Counted from the first letter of the stretch, positions 17,420-27,593 are shown. The stretch: 64,000 bases of DNA from Sphingobacterium paucimobilis HER1398 (GCF_000416985.1 NZ_ATDL01000014.1:310001-374000); one strand, 5' to 3'. Notes: a model not told the origin generated them from the letters alone. Program-made: numbers and translations.

Positions 17420-18952
17420 ATGTCAATAGAGACACAGAAATCATTAGCGGAAGTTCAGAGCTTCGAAGGTAAATATCCGAAACAGATATGGAGTTTATTT
17501 TTCTCTGAAATGTGGGAGCGTTTTTGCTTCTATGGTATGCGAGGAATGTTGGTTTTCTTTATGATTACCCAATTGAACTTTGGTGAAAAAGAAGCAAATT
17601 TACAGTATGGTGCTACACAGGCATTTGTATACGCATTTACCTTTATCGGTGGATTGTTTGCCGATAAAATTTTAGGATTTAGGAAGTCTTTGTTTTGGGG
17701 TGGGTTGTTGATGATTGTTGGTAGTGTTTTGCTTGCGATCGACACGCATCAGTTTTTCTTTTTTGGTCTAGCATTCATTATTATAGGTACGGGTTTTTTC
17801 AAACCTAATATTTCTACAATGGTGGGTGAGCTCTATAAGGATGGAGATAGCCGAAGGGATGCTGGTTTTTCTCTTTTCTATGCCGGTATTAATTTAGGTG
17901 CTTTTTTAGGTGGCTATATCTGTGTGGCAATCGGTAAAGGGTATATGTTAAGTTCGGTTATTGATGAAGCACACCGCTGGAATGTGGCCTTTGGTCTTGC
18001 AGCAATAGGGATGTTGATCAGTTTGATTAATTTCCACTTTACGAAAAGGAGTCTGGGGCCTATTGGTTTACAGCCAGGACATCCGGATGCGATTGTGAAA
18101 ACTTCAGCACTGCCCAAATGGGCGGAATATGCTGTTTATATCGGTACCCTTCTTTTGGTTCCATTGATTCAGGTTATGGTCTCTAAGACGGAGTATACGG
18201 ATTATTTCATGTATACCATCGGCCCGCTGACATTGCTTTATCTTTTTTATGAAATGACGAAGGTAGAGAAGGTAGAACGACATAAGTTGATCGCTGCGCT
18301 TGTTTTCATTTTGTTCTCTATTGTATTTTGGGGTATATATGAGCAGAGTGGTGGTTCGTTAAGTATTTTTGCTGCAAAGAATTTGAATGATTCTGTATTG
18401 GGAGGTGCGTTCCACCTGGACCCTAATGGGGTGAATAATTCAGGAGGAGCATTTTTTATTATTTTATTGGCTCCTCTATTTGGACTGATGTGGATATGGT
18501 TGTCCAAGCGTAAATTGGAACCTAATACAATTATTAAATTTGGGTTAGGTTTTGTATTCTTGGGTTTGGGCTTCTATGTGTTGTATGCTACCCGTTTCTT
18601 TGCTATTGATGGAATGACTTCATTGGATATCTTTACGGTAGCCTTATTGGTTATTACCGTAGGAGAGTTGTGTCTGTCACCAATAGGACTATCCATTATG
18701 ACGAAATTATCTCCTGCAAGATTACAGGGTATTATGATGGGGATGTGGTTTTTGGCTAGTGCTTACGGACAATATGTGGCAGGATTGATTGGCGCAAACA
18801 TGGCTGAAGCACGAGAAGGAGATTCCTTAATGGATAAGTTGGTTACTTATACGGAAGGCTATAAACAGTTGGGATTGTATTCGTTGATCGCAGGTGCTAT
18901 ATTGATCGTATTGTCACCTTATATCAAGAAGCTGATGCATGGCGTCAATTAG
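17420..18952 (+). CDS. POT/PTR family peptide transporter, copy 3
   Basis: This 510-aa proton-coupled peptide carrier is more divergent than the first two copies. It has SEMWERFCFYGMRGML (ExxER), FKPNISTMVGELYKDG, AGFSLFYAGINLGAFLG and GELCLSPIGLSIMTK. Two helices lie between the halves (about 234-275), so the HA-HB pair is present in compact form. The gene ends near a basic HGVN tail shared with the others. The array, together with the S9 peptidases elsewhere in the window, fits peptide scavenging. Confidence 0.93.
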   Translation: MSIETQKSLAEVQSFEGKYPKQIWSLFFSEMWERFCFYGMRGMLVFFMITQLNFGEKEANLQYGATQAFVYAFTFIGGLFADKILGFRKSLFWGGLLMIVGSVLLAIDTHQFFFFGLAFIIIGTGFFKPNISTMVGELYKDGDSRRDAGFSLFYAGINLGAFLGGYICVAIGKGYMLSSVIDEAHRWNVAFGLAAIGMLISLINFHFTKRSLGPIGLQPGHPDAIVKTSALPKWAEYAVYIGTLLLVPLIQVMVSKTEYTDYFMYTIGPLTLLYLFYEMTKVEKVERHKLIAALVFILFSIVFWGIYEQSGGSLSIFAAKNLNDSVLGGAFHLDPNGVNNSGGAFFIILLAPLFGLMWIWLSKRKLEPNTIIKFGLGFVFLGLGFYVLYATRFFAIDGMTSLDIFTVALLVITVGELCLSPIGLSIMTKLSPARLQGIMMGMWFLASAYGQYVAGLIGANMAEAREGDSLMDKLVTYTEGYKQLGLYSLIAGAILIVLSPYIKKLMHGVN

Positions 18953-19017
18953 GGGTATACAGAATCGCACTTTGCCATTAAATTTCTTATTTTTGCCTTT
19001 TATACTTTTATCATATA

Positions 19018-19743
19018 GTGGCTGACAGTATTGTAATAATTCCTACTTACAACGAGATTGAAAATATTGAGAATATTATTAGAAAGGTATTCTCACTTGA
19101 AGTTGATTTTGATATTTTAGTCGTTGATGACGGCTCTCCGGATGGTACAGCTGATGTAGTAAAGACCCTCATGGTGGAATATTCGAATCGACTTTTTATC
19201 GAGGAGCGTAGGGGCAAATTGGGACTGGGGACTGCATATATTCATGGCTTTAGATGGTCGTTGGCACGTAGTTATACATACGTCTTTGAGATGGATGCGG
19301 ACTTTAGCCACAACCCAGAAGATCTGATTCGCTTACGCACAGCAGCATTGTCCGGTGCAGATATGGTGATAGGGTCACGCTATGTACGAGGGGTGAATGT
19401 AGTGAATTGGCCAATGAGCAGGGTGCTGATGTCATACTTCGCATCAGTGTATGTTCGATTGATTACGCGTATCAATATACAAGATGCTACGGCTGGCTTT
19501 GTTTGTTTCAATCGTAAAGTACTTGAAAAGTTGGATTTGGATAAAATAAAATTTGTAGGTTATGCCTTCCAGATCGAGATGAAATTTAAAGCCATTCAGT
19601 ACGGTTTTAATGTTGTGGAGGTGCCTATTATATTTACAGATCGGACTCTTGGTGTATCGAAGATGAGTACCAAGATTTTCAGAGAAGCATTTTTTGGTGT
19701 TATACAGCTTAAACTGGAGAGTCTTTTAAAACCTTATAAGTGA
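19018..19743 (+). CDS. Polyprenol-phosphate sugar transferase (GT2, Dpm1-like)
   Basis: This cytoplasmic-face enzyme of the dolichol-phosphate mannosyltransferase-like family transfers a sugar from a nucleotide donor to polyprenyl phosphate, making lipid-linked donors for glycosylation or lipoprotein acylation-linked modification. The 241-aa catalytic domain has [12 protein letters not shown] in [10 protein letters not shown], and DAD in [20 protein letters not shown] follows. No C-terminal membrane helices are present. The start is GTG at 19018. Its stop overlaps the ruvB ATG in TGATG, so both are in one operon, without functional logic I can see. Confidence 0.88.
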   Translation: MADSIVIIPTYNEIENIENIIRKVFSLEVDFDILVVDDGSPDGTADVVKTLMVEYSNRLFIEERRGKLGLGTAYIHGFRWSLARSYTYVFEMDADFSHNPEDLIRLRTAALSGADMVIGSRYVRGVNVVNWPMSRVLMSYFASVYVRLITRINIQDATAGFVCFNRKVLEKLDLDKIKFVGYAFQIEMKFKAIQYGFNVVEVPIIFTDRTLGVSKMSTKIFREAFFGVIQLKLESLLKPYK

Positions 19744-20765
19744 TGAATGAGAACCTAGATCCGAATCCTGAGAGAATGAATCCTACCGATAAGGAAATGG
19801 AGCGGGTCTTGCGTCCGCAGGCATTCGATGATTTTACAGGACAGGCTAAGATTTTAGAGAATCTGTCCATTTTTGTTCAGGCTGCAAAATTGAGGGGAGA
19901 GGCATTGGACCATGTGTTGTTGCACGGCCCTCCTGGATTGGGGAAAACGACCCTATCTCATATTATTGCCAACGAAATGGGGGTGGGGATCAAAATTACT
20001 TCGGGGCCTGTATTGGATAAACCAGGTGATCTGGCGGGGCTGCTGACGAATCTTGACGAAGGAGATATTTTATTTATTGACGAAATACACCGTTTGTCTC
20101 CAGTTGTGGAGGAGTATCTGTATTCGGCGATGGAGGATTTTAAGATAGATATCATGTTGGAAACAGGTCCGAATGCGAGGTCTGTGCAGATTTCTTTAAA
20201 TCCTTTTACGTTGGTCGGAGCGACCACGCGATCAGGGCTACTGACGGCGCCACTGCGGGCTCGGTTTGGGATTAACTCTCGTCTACAGTATTATGATGCT
20301 AAGTTGCTGACGACAATCGTGCAGCGCTCAGCCAGTATATTACAGGCTGCTATTAGTGAAGAAGGAGCATACGAAATAGCACGTAGAAGTAGAGGTACCC
20401 CAAGGATAGCGAATGCGTTATTGAGAAGGACTCGAGATTTCGCCCAGATCAAAGGAAATGGCAGCATCGATAAAGCTATTGCTCAATATGCCCTGAATGC
20501 ATTGAATGTCGATGAGCATGGATTGGACGAGATGGACAACCGTATATTATCGACGATTATAGATAAATTTAAAGGTGGTCCTGTGGGACTGAAAACCATT
20601 GCAACAGCTGTGGGGGAAGATGAAGGGACTATTGAAGAAGTGTATGAGCCATTTTTAATTCAAGAAGGGTATATTATGCGAACATCTCGTGGAAGAGAAT
20701 GTACAGAAAGTGCTTATAAACATTTAGGGAAAATTCATTTTAATAAAGGAAATACCTTATTTTAG
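19743..20765 (+). CDS. ruvB: Holliday junction branch-migration helicase RuvB
   Basis: RuvB is the hexameric AAA+ motor that, with RuvA, drives Holliday junction migration. The 340-aa protein has Walker [12 protein letters not shown], Walker [12 protein letters not shown], sensor [18 protein letters not shown] and the C-terminal winged helix ([20 protein letters not shown]). The ATG at 19743 overlaps the previous stop; a GTG one codon earlier is possible. ruvA and ruvC are not adjacent. Confidence 0.97.
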   Translation: MNENLDPNPERMNPTDKEMERVLRPQAFDDFTGQAKILENLSIFVQAAKLRGEALDHVLLHGPPGLGKTTLSHIIANEMGVGIKITSGPVLDKPGDLAGLLTNLDEGDILFIDEIHRLSPVVEEYLYSAMEDFKIDIMLETGPNARSVQISLNPFTLVGATTRSGLLTAPLRARFGINSRLQYYDAKLLTTIVQRSASILQAAISEEGAYEIARRSRGTPRIANALLRRTRDFAQIKGNGSIDKAIAQYALNALNVDEHGLDEMDNRILSTIIDKFKGGPVGLKTIATAVGEDEGTIEEVYEPFLIQEGYIMRTSRGRECTESAYKHLGKIHFNKGNTLF

Positions 20766-20778
20766 CTTTAAATCAGAT

Positions 20779-21582
20779 ATGTCTATGTGGAGAGCTATAT
20801 TTGCTGTCGTTTTTGTTTTTGTAATCATTACGGTTAGGGCACAACCAGGATGTCCTCCACCTTTTGGTGTACAAAATGAGCTGAAAAAATATCACATTGC
20901 CGCAGGAGTGGGGTTGACCCATTTGTATGGCGATATCCATAAGGCGGGAACGCTTGGTAAAGCTCTTTTCATAAAGGGAGATTATCAGATAAAACGTGGA
21001 TTGTATGCCGGTGTGGAAGGACAGTTCGGGATTTTGGAGGCTATGGAAGATAATATTTTAGCGAATAGTAATCGTTATGCAAAGAATAGCTATATGGCTG
21101 GTGGTCTTATGGTAACATTCCATCCTTTTGAATTCTTTGCTTTGGGTAATGGATTTCAAACCTCTGCGCTCGATGTTTTGAAAAATTCATTTTACGTCGG
21201 AGTGGGGGTATTGGGAATTATGAATAACTATAAAGATGATGTATTTCGGGACGAGGGATATTATCTTCTTGATTACAAGGGGCCTGTTCCTCCAGGGAAT
21301 TATGGACCGATAGATCATTATAACGAAAAAGGAATTCCAGTGTTTAAAAAGAAAATCAATTCGGTAACGATTCCTACTGTTAACATCGGTTTTGCAGTAC
21401 CTGTGAATAGACGCTACTCCAAATCAGGTAACTACTGGAGCGTACTTGTTAATGGACAGTTTAATTTTGCTAATAACGATTTGTTGGATGGCTATATGCC
21501 CTATGATGATCAGTTTAGAAGAATAGGTACGAAAAATGATATGTATACGATGTATTCGCTAGGAGCTAGGTATTCGTTTTAG
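20779..21582 (+). CDS. Secreted outer-membrane beta-barrel-like protein
   Basis: The 267-aa protein has a signal peptide (about 1-22, ending VRA) and many alternating strands (KYHIAAGVGLTHLYGDIH, GLYAGVEGQFG), ending in a C-terminal aromatic strand (MYSLGARYSF) with final Phe, the usual outer-membrane barrel signature. A conserved-looking PGCPPPFG follows the cleavage site. Function is unknown; it starts 13 nt after ruvB and could share its transcript. I place it only as a probable small barrel. Confidence 0.7.
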   Translation: MSMWRAIFAVVFVFVIITVRAQPGCPPPFGVQNELKKYHIAAGVGLTHLYGDIHKAGTLGKALFIKGDYQIKRGLYAGVEGQFGILEAMEDNILANSNRYAKNSYMAGGLMVTFHPFEFFALGNGFQTSALDVLKNSFYVGVGVLGIMNNYKDDVFRDEGYYLLDYKGPVPPGNYGPIDHYNEKGIPVFKKKINSVTIPTVNIGFAVPVNRRYSKSGNYWSVLVNGQFNFANNDLLDGYMPYDDQFRRIGTKNDMYTMYSLGARYSF

Positions 21583-21616
21583 TATAGGATAGCCTCTCTA
21601 GGCGATCATGTTGTCT

Positions 21617-22165
21617 TTAATCTTTCAGCTTCTTTAAGATTCTTAAACCTCTGCTTGATAAAGCGGGGGTATTTTTTTTCTCTAAGTCAAATTGGATCTG
21701 AATCCGTAATTCATGTGCAAGCCAGGGGTGTTTGACAACGAATGCCAGGAGTATGTCGTATGCGTTACAGCGTACGGCAATGGGGCAGTTGGTATCTGCT
21801 AATAGTTGAAAGGTCTTTTCGAGGAGTTTTTCTTCGTTATCTTCATCTGGAAGGTCTAATCCCTTTTTTGAAGCTTTGTGTAGCTCCAGGAGAAGTTTTG
21901 AGATGCTTCTTAAGACACTCCAATTCGTCGTAGTGATGTATAAGGTTGCAATCTGTTTCTGGTATCGATGGAGTAGATCGACAGAGGAGAGCAGGATGTG
22001 TTCTAATGCCCATGCTGCACGAAACGCAGCACGTTGGTTTTCTGTTGATGTGCTTACGCAAATCAATTCATCAATAGATATATGTTTTAAGATATCCTTA
22101 TTAAGATCAGAAGCACCGTATTGGTACAGTGCTTCTGAAATAGTCTGGAACCGTTGGTTGTCCAT
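21617..22165 (-). CDS. Alpha-helical hypothetical protein (HEAT-like)
   Basis: The 182-aa cytoplasmic protein is predicted to be almost wholly helical. Repeated amphipathic helices (RAAFRAAWALEHILL; NWSVLRSISKLLLEL; IAVRCNAYDILLAFVVKHP) resemble HEAT or armadillo repeats, suggesting a protein-interaction scaffold. No catalytic residues are evident. It lies 8 nt downstream of the S9 peptidase gene on the same strand, so it is probably the second gene of that operon. Confidence 0.7.
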   Translation of the reverse strand: MDNQRFQTISEALYQYGASDLNKDILKHISIDELICVSTSTENQRAAFRAAWALEHILLSSVDLLHRYQKQIATLYITTTNWSVLRSISKLLLELHKASKKGLDLPDEDNEEKLLEKTFQLLADTNCPIAVRCNAYDILLAFVVKHPWLAHELRIQIQFDLEKKNTPALSSRGLRILKKLKD

Positions 22166-22173
22166 TGTTTCTC

Positions 22174-24660
22174 TTAACGCCTCAAGGGACGGTCTTTATT
22201 TATCTCAGTCATATCTACCTCGTTCATGTTGGAGGAACCCAGTAAATGTTCGCTGAAGTAATCTGCCATTTTCCAGAAGAAATATTCTGTCATATCACCA
22301 AAGGCGTGGCGTTGTCCCGGTAATAACACAAAATCAAATCTTTTGTTTGCTTTGATAAGTGCATCTACCATACGTATGGAGTTGGCAGGGTGTACATTGT
22401 TGTCAATGTCTCCGGTGACGATTAATAGTTTGCCTTTTAAATTTTTAGCTAATTCGGTGTTTTTCTCAATCTGGTAGTTGAATGAGGTGTCTCCTTTTGC
22501 TGATACTTCTTCTTTAACACCGTGATGACGTTCGGACCACCATCTGTTATAGATGTTGTTTTCGTGGTTACCAGCTCCAGATACGGCTACCTTAAAGAAA
22601 TCAGGATATACGAGCATAGCTGCAGTGGACATAAACCCACCTCCGGAGTGTCCTGTTATACCGACACGGTTGATGTCTATATAGGGATACTTGTTGGCTA
22701 GTTGTTCGGCTACCACTTTCTTGTCTTCTAAACCGTAATCCCTCAAATTTCCATAACCGTAAGTATGGTACCACTTTGAACGGGAAGGGTGTCCGCCCCG
22801 ATTTCCTACGGAAATAACGATGAATCCCATTTGCGCTAAGCGGTCAATTCGATCCATCCCTCTGCCGAAGCTCTTATTTACGGCTTCTGTTTGAGGACCA
22901 GGATATACATACTCAATAATTGGATATGTTTTTGTCGAATCGAAGTCGAATGGTTTGTACATCACACCATATAGGTCGGTAATACCATCTCCTGCTTTGA
23001 CTTTAAAAGGTTCGGGGAATTTGTATCCTGTTGCAAATAATTGGGATAGGTCTGCTTCTTCCAATTTCATGATTAGCTGACCTGAAGAGCTATAAAGATT
23101 GGTGGCCGGCTGTGTATTGACGCGTGAGAAGTTGTCAATGATATAGTTGCCACTTTCGCTGACAGCTACCTGATGATCGAAATCTCCAGGTGTTAATAAT
23201 TTTGCGGCACCTCCATTCTTGTTGATCGAATAGTAGAATGTGTAATAAGGATCTATTCCTTTTTCTCTACCATTGGCTTTAAAAAACAGGTTTCCGGTAG
23301 ATTCATGGTACGCTGTTAGTTCATCACAGTGGAAGTCTCCTTTTGTGATCTGGTGGATCAGCTTACCTTGTATATCGTACAGATAAAAATGTCCCCATCC
23401 ATCGCGTTGAGACCAGTGTATGAATTGTTTACCATTGTTGACAAGTTTCGGCGCTTTGATATCTAGATATACATTGGCGCGTTCTTCGACAAGTACGCGG
23501 GTACTTCCATCGATATTTACGGCAATAACATCTATTTTTTTCAGGTCGCGACTTGAGCGTGCCATGTAAAACTCTTGGTCATTGCCAAGCCAGTAGTTGA
23601 TGTAATGTTTGCCTTTGTAACTGGCTTTTGTTCTTTCTTGTCCCCATAGGCTCAAGGTTTGATTTTTAAAAGCTGCTATACTGATTTGTTTGGCTTGGTG
23701 TGTGTCGGTGTTAAATAGATATAACTCCGCTTCTGTAGAGTCCTTTTCGCCAGGCATCAAGTACTTGTAGGGCTCTAAGGTAGGACGTTTGCCACCGACA
23801 TTGTTAATCACCCATAGATCGGATATCTCACGGTTGTCTTTTCTGGAAATGGCAAAGTGCTTTCCGTTTGGAGACCAGTTGAGCCATACCCCTTTACGTT
23901 TTTTTAATTCTTCTTCCTTTGACTTTTTGTCGGTCGTGGTGGTGCTGTATTGATCACCGCCCCAGGCATAATAAGGTACGCCATCGGTTGTAATTTGATG
24001 TTCGACGATAGTAGAGTCCTTTTCATCTTTGGATGCTTTCAGGTAATTATCATAATCCATCCAATAGAGGTTGTAATTTTTCGCAAAATACACACGGGTA
24101 GTGTCTGGATTAAAACTGGCCCAGCTTGGCTTGGCTTTTTCTTTGGTAGTATCGCTTATTTCTTTGAGCTGTTTGGATATAATGTTATATTCAAAGTGAA
24201 AAGTTTTACGTTTGACAGTATCTCTTTTGTTGGTTTGTTTTTGGATTTCCTCCTTACTCTTCACGGTATCTTTGGTGCTTTGTACCTCAAAACGGATTAG
24301 ATTTTCATTGTCCATAAAACGGAGATTCTGTAGAGAAAGATGCTGAGCATCGAATGGATTACGGACTATCGAGGTGACTTTTGCTGCCATTTCAGCATTG
24401 TCAAATAGATTGGTTTTTTTTCGTGCGCTCGGGTCAACCAGGTACCAGTTTTTACCCGATGGGGTGGTATATTCATACCAAAACTTGTCACTGTAATTAA
24501 TCCAGTTTGGTGTCACTTCGGTTGAAAAGATTAAACTTCTCAATTTGTGGGGAGCAAACTTAGCCGCTTGCTGATAGTTCGGTTTAATTGCTTTCTCTAT
24601 CTCTTGAGTATGTCCCAAGGTGACATATAAGGCTAATATACCTAATAAATAATACTTCAT
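22174..24660 (-). CDS. Secreted S9 family peptidase (DPP IV-type prolyl oligopeptidase)
   Basis: The 828-aa exported peptidase should release dipeptides or short peptides from N-termini, often after proline. It has a signal peptide (about 1-18), a beta-propeller (about 50-550) and a C-terminal alpha/beta hydrolase. The catalytic Ser lies in GITGHSGGGFMS (about 661), Asp in VTGDIDNNVHPANS, and His in LPGQRHAFGD. It fits the three POT peptide importers, since released small peptides are their substrates. A helical protein gene follows by 8 nt. Exact S9 subfamily is uncertain. Confidence 0.9.
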   Translation of the reverse strand: MKYYLLGILALYVTLGHTQEIEKAIKPNYQQAAKFAPHKLRSLIFSTEVTPNWINYSDKFWYEYTTPSGKNWYLVDPSARKKTNLFDNAEMAAKVTSIVRNPFDAQHLSLQNLRFMDNENLIRFEVQSTKDTVKSKEEIQKQTNKRDTVKRKTFHFEYNIISKQLKEISDTTKEKAKPSWASFNPDTTRVYFAKNYNLYWMDYDNYLKASKDEKDSTIVEHQITTDGVPYYAWGGDQYSTTTTDKKSKEEELKKRKGVWLNWSPNGKHFAISRKDNREISDLWVINNVGGKRPTLEPYKYLMPGEKDSTEAELYLFNTDTHQAKQISIAAFKNQTLSLWGQERTKASYKGKHYINYWLGNDQEFYMARSSRDLKKIDVIAVNIDGSTRVLVEERANVYLDIKAPKLVNNGKQFIHWSQRDGWGHFYLYDIQGKLIHQITKGDFHCDELTAYHESTGNLFFKANGREKGIDPYYTFYYSINKNGGAAKLLTPGDFDHQVAVSESGNYIIDNFSRVNTQPATNLYSSSGQLIMKLEEADLSQLFATGYKFPEPFKVKAGDGITDLYGVMYKPFDFDSTKTYPIIEYVYPGPQTEAVNKSFGRGMDRIDRLAQMGFIVISVGNRGGHPSRSKWYHTYGYGNLRDYGLEDKKVVAEQLANKYPYIDINRVGITGHSGGGFMSTAAMLVYPDFFKVAVSGAGNHENNIYNRWWSERHHGVKEEVSAKGDTSFNYQIEKNTELAKNLKGKLLIVTGDIDNNVHPANSIRMVDALIKANKRFDFVLLPGQRHAFGDMTEYFFWKMADYFSEHLLGSSNMNEVDMTEINKDRPLRR

Positions 24661-24747
24661 GCCAAATGAAAATGTTAATAATTTAGGAGGGCTAAAATAT
24701 CCTTTTATTTAGGGAGAAACGATGGAAGCCTGTAATATTTTTGATAG

Positions 24748-26166
24748 CTAGAAGAACTTCTCATTGAAGTTTACCAAGAATAATTCTTTTGTAGCTCGGG
24801 TAATACCGGTGTAAAGCCATCTCAGAAACTCGGTGTTTAGCATTTCATCGGTCATATAGCCTTGATCTACAAATACGAGGGGCCATTGGCCGCCCTGTGC
24901 TTTATGGCAGGTGATGGCGTAAGCAAATTTGATTTGTAAAGCATTGTAATAGGGGTCTTTTTTTATAGCCTCCATTCTGTCCTTTTTTTGTGGGATATCT
25001 TCATAGTCTCGAGCTATAGATTCGTAGAGCTGTTGCTGTTGTTCATAAGGTAGGGAAGGGGCATCAACGTGCAAGCTGTCTAGGTTGACACGGCAGCGTA
25101 TGGCATCGCCTTCATTATTATCTGTAAATTCAAGATAGAGATCGGCAAAACGAAAACCGTGCATCTCATGGATATTGCCTACTTTTCTGATGACTGCCAT
25201 GTCTCCATTAGCTATAAAGCCAGTATGTGTTTCGTCATGCTGTTGTAACCAGTAGTAGTTGTTTTTGACGACCATGATTCGGTCAGAACCTGTTATCTCT
25301 TCCTCTCTGAATAAAATTTGATTGCGGATATGTTTGTTGTATAGATTGGCTGATTTGTTGGATCGGCAGATGACCATGCAATTTTCAATATCGAATTTGT
25401 CATAAGCATAATGTAGTCCTTCGATAAGCCTGTCGCCATTCATTCTGAAAATATCATTAAATGATTTGGTGACGAATTGAGGAAATGTGTATTGGGGCGA
25501 TTCTTCATCGAGGCGAATCTCATTCCTGATTTTTGTAGCATTAAACAATATACCTGATGCTTTGTCCTGACGGACAACATCTGTCAATTCATATAGGTAA
25601 ATGTGAAATCCAAATTCGGATTGTATAAAATCTGGATTTAAAGCAGGGCTGTTGTCTAGTCCAACAGGAGGCAATTGGGCACTGTCGCCTACGAGCATTA
25701 AACAACAGTTTTTGCCGGATTGTACATAGGTTATCAAGTCGCTGAGTAGCCCGCTGGAGAACATATTAAATCCCTCGGTGGTGATCATGGAAGCTTCGTC
25801 TACTATAAACAGGGTGTTTTCATGGAGGTTTTCGGCGAGTTCGAAATCCATCTGAAGGGACGTGACACTGCGTTTTCTGTAGATTTTTTTATGTATCGTC
25901 AATGCATTCCTGCCTGAATAAGATCCCATCACCTTGGCTGCCCGTCCAGTGGGGGCCAATAATACTGTTTTTTTTCGTATAGCTGGAAGACTTTTGACTA
26001 ATGTACTTATTATTGTGGTTTTACCTGTACCGGCATATCCTTTAAGAATAAAGCAGGAGGCTTCTGAAAAAGTGTGCAGAAATTCCGACAACAGTCCAAA
26101 GACTTCCTTTTGTTGATCGGTAGGGGGCCAGCTGAATTGTTGTAAAAGTAAATTGTTGATGAACAC
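24748..26166 (-). CDS. RecD/Pif1-like superfamily 1 DNA helicase
   Basis: The 472-aa ATP-dependent helicase belongs to SF1B, with Walker A LKGYAGTGKTTIIS, GRAAKVM, Walker B IVDEASMI, VGDSAQLPPVG (motif III) and the C-terminal UvrD-like motif AYAITCHKAQGGQWPLVFV. It is shorter than RecD2 and lacks a long N-terminal domain; Bacteroidota homologues are annotated as AAA or RecD-like ATPases. The frame opens with TTG at 26172, but a TAACTTTG box (26170-26177) covers that codon, so I choose the GTG at 26166, 3 nt after the box. It probably acts in repair or replication restart. Confidence 0.85.
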   Translation of the reverse strand: MFINNLLLQQFSWPPTDQQKEVFGLLSEFLHTFSEASCFILKGYAGTGKTTIISTLVKSLPAIRKKTVLLAPTGRAAKVMGSYSGRNALTIHKKIYRKRSVTSLQMDFELAENLHENTLFIVDEASMITTEGFNMFSSGLLSDLITYVQSGKNCCLMLVGDSAQLPPVGLDNSPALNPDFIQSEFGFHIYLYELTDVVRQDKASGILFNATKIRNEIRLDEESPQYTFPQFVTKSFNDIFRMNGDRLIEGLHYAYDKFDIENCMVICRSNKSANLYNKHIRNQILFREEEITGSDRIMVVKNNYYWLQQHDETHTGFIANGDMAVIRKVGNIHEMHGFRFADLYLEFTDNNEGDAIRCRVNLDSLHVDAPSLPYEQQQQLYESIARDYEDIPQKKDRMEAIKKDPYYNALQIKFAYAITCHKAQGGQWPLVFVDQGYMTDEMLNTEFLRWLYTGITRATKELFLVNFNEKFF

Positions 26167-26169
26167 GTC

Positions 26170-26200
26170 CAAAGTTATCTAAAAAGGTTTGGCATTTCAA
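26170..26200 (-). promoter_or_regulatory. Promoter of the RecD-like gene (leaderless geometry)
   Basis: On the minus strand, TTG (26198-26200), a 20-nt spacer and TAACTTTG (26170-26177) end 3 nt before the GTG at 26166. This fits the Bacteroidota consensus and fixes the start codon. Confidence 0.6.
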
Positions 26201-26259
26201 TTGTAAAAGCTAATTTTGTTTGATTGGACGATTTACCTCTATCTTAAAAATTTATACAC

Positions 26260-27054
26260 ATGCATTATATAGCAGCCGATTTTTATCTACACTACGTGTC
26301 AAATTATTCACTCCTTATTCAGAGTGATTTTCAAACTGACCACTTGATAGTGCTGGATGAAGATAGGCAGGTGTTGGTCTATATGGCTTATGATAACCTA
26401 AGTCCTTCTGCGGAGGCAACGAAGATGTTGAGCCTGCCATTTAAGAATGTATCTATAAATCTTCCACACCAAGGGCTGATATGGGTACCTTCGGATGTAT
26501 ACCATGAAACAGAAAAGAATTTGTATGTGGATTATTTTATGGATAGTCAAGTTGAGCATATTATGACAAGTAATATTTCTGTTTTGGGAATCACTGCTTT
26601 GTATCAATACGAACGTTCTTTGCTCAATCGTTGGAAAAAGATATTTCCAGAGGCTGGTTTTACGCCCTGTTTTGAGGTTGTTATCAATCAGGTTCAAAGC
26701 TATATCCCTATTCAGGGTGAGGTTCTCGGTGTTCATATTTATGATGATCAGGCTGATTTGTTCTTGTTCATAAATGGGGAGATGCGATTGTATAATACAT
26801 TTGAAGTGGCTACTGCGGATGATCTTAGCTACTTTGTACTGAATGTGTTTAACAATTTTTCTATTAAAGGGAAAATATCGAAGATCTTATTGAGTGGAGC
26901 ATCTAGGGAGTCTGAATGGTTTGCCCGTTTGGATAGATATGCAGAATGGGTCGATATGATTCAAGCGAAAGACAAGTGGTCCGTAGCGGATGGTGATGTG
27001 GAACGAGCATTGGAAGCATTGAATGTTTTAGCGGATAGTGTGTCATGCGTATAA
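26260..27054 (+). CDS. DUF3822 family protein
   Basis: The 264-aa cytoplasmic protein of a Bacteroidota family is known by its constant position before rsmD. It looks like an actin/HSP70-fold relative: beta-rich N-half (LLIQSDFQTDHLIVLDEDRQ), VLGVHIYDDQADLFLFINGE, and a late ISKILLSGASRESEWF resembling the second-domain pattern of ASKHA proteins. Function is unknown. Its end overlaps the start of rsmD by 10 nt, so translation is coupled. Confidence 0.82.
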   Translation: MHYIAADFYLHYVSNYSLLIQSDFQTDHLIVLDEDRQVLVYMAYDNLSPSAEATKMLSLPFKNVSINLPHQGLIWVPSDVYHETEKNLYVDYFMDSQVEHIMTSNISVLGITALYQYERSLLNRWKKIFPEAGFTPCFEVVINQVQSYIPIQGEVLGVHIYDDQADLFLFINGEMRLYNTFEVATADDLSYFVLNVFNNFSIKGKISKILLSGASRESEWFARLDRYAEWVDMIQAKDKWSVADGDVERALEALNVLADSVSCV

Positions 27055-27593
27055 TTGGAGGAACATTGGGAGGAATTAGGCTTAATCCTCCAACTAATTT
27101 GCCGGTGCGTCCAACCACGGATATTGCTAAAGAGGCTTTGTTTAATATATTGCAGCAATATGTCGATTGGGATGGGCTTAGCTGTCTAGACTTATTTTGC
27201 GGTACTGGAAATATTTCGTTTGAATTAGCTTCTAGAGGAGTAAAAGAGGTGCTATCTGTCGATATTCATAACAAGTGTCTACTGTATGTGCGTGATATAG
27301 CGAGTAAGCACAATCTTGAAGCTATACGTACGCGTAAAGCAGATGTGGTTAAGTTTGTACAGAGTTGTGGCGATTCGTTTGATTTTGTTTTTGCGGATCC
27401 ACCGTATGATATCGGTGTGCTGCCCCAGTTGCCAGAGTTGATCCTGTCCAACGGTCTTTTAAATCCGGGAGGAGTTTTAGTTGTGGAACATCCCACTATG
27501 CGCAAATTAGGACAACATGCTTTACATGTTGAGACTAGGAAATATGGAAATTCCTCTTTTAGTTTTTATAAGCAGCCTGATTTGCAACCTTAG
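27045..27593 (+). CDS. rsmD: 16S rRNA (guanine966-N2)-methyltransferase RsmD
   Basis: RsmD methylates G966 of 16S rRNA with S-adenosylmethionine. The 182-aa protein has the family N-terminus MRIIGGTLGGIRL, PVRPTTDIAKEALFNIL, the SAM-binding LDLFCGTGNISFELASRG (about 48-65) and the catalytic N-methylase motif FADPPYD (about 115-121). It overlaps DUF3822 by 10 nt and is followed after 43 nt by coaD, the usual rsmD-coaD neighbourhood. Confidence 0.95.
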   Translation: MRIIGGTLGGIRLNPPTNLPVRPTTDIAKEALFNILQQYVDWDGLSCLDLFCGTGNISFELASRGVKEVLSVDIHNKCLLYVRDIASKHNLEAIRTRKADVVKFVQSCGDSFDFVFADPPYDIGVLPQLPELILSNGLLNPGGVLVVEHPTMRKLGQHALHVETRKYGNSSFSFYKQPDLQP

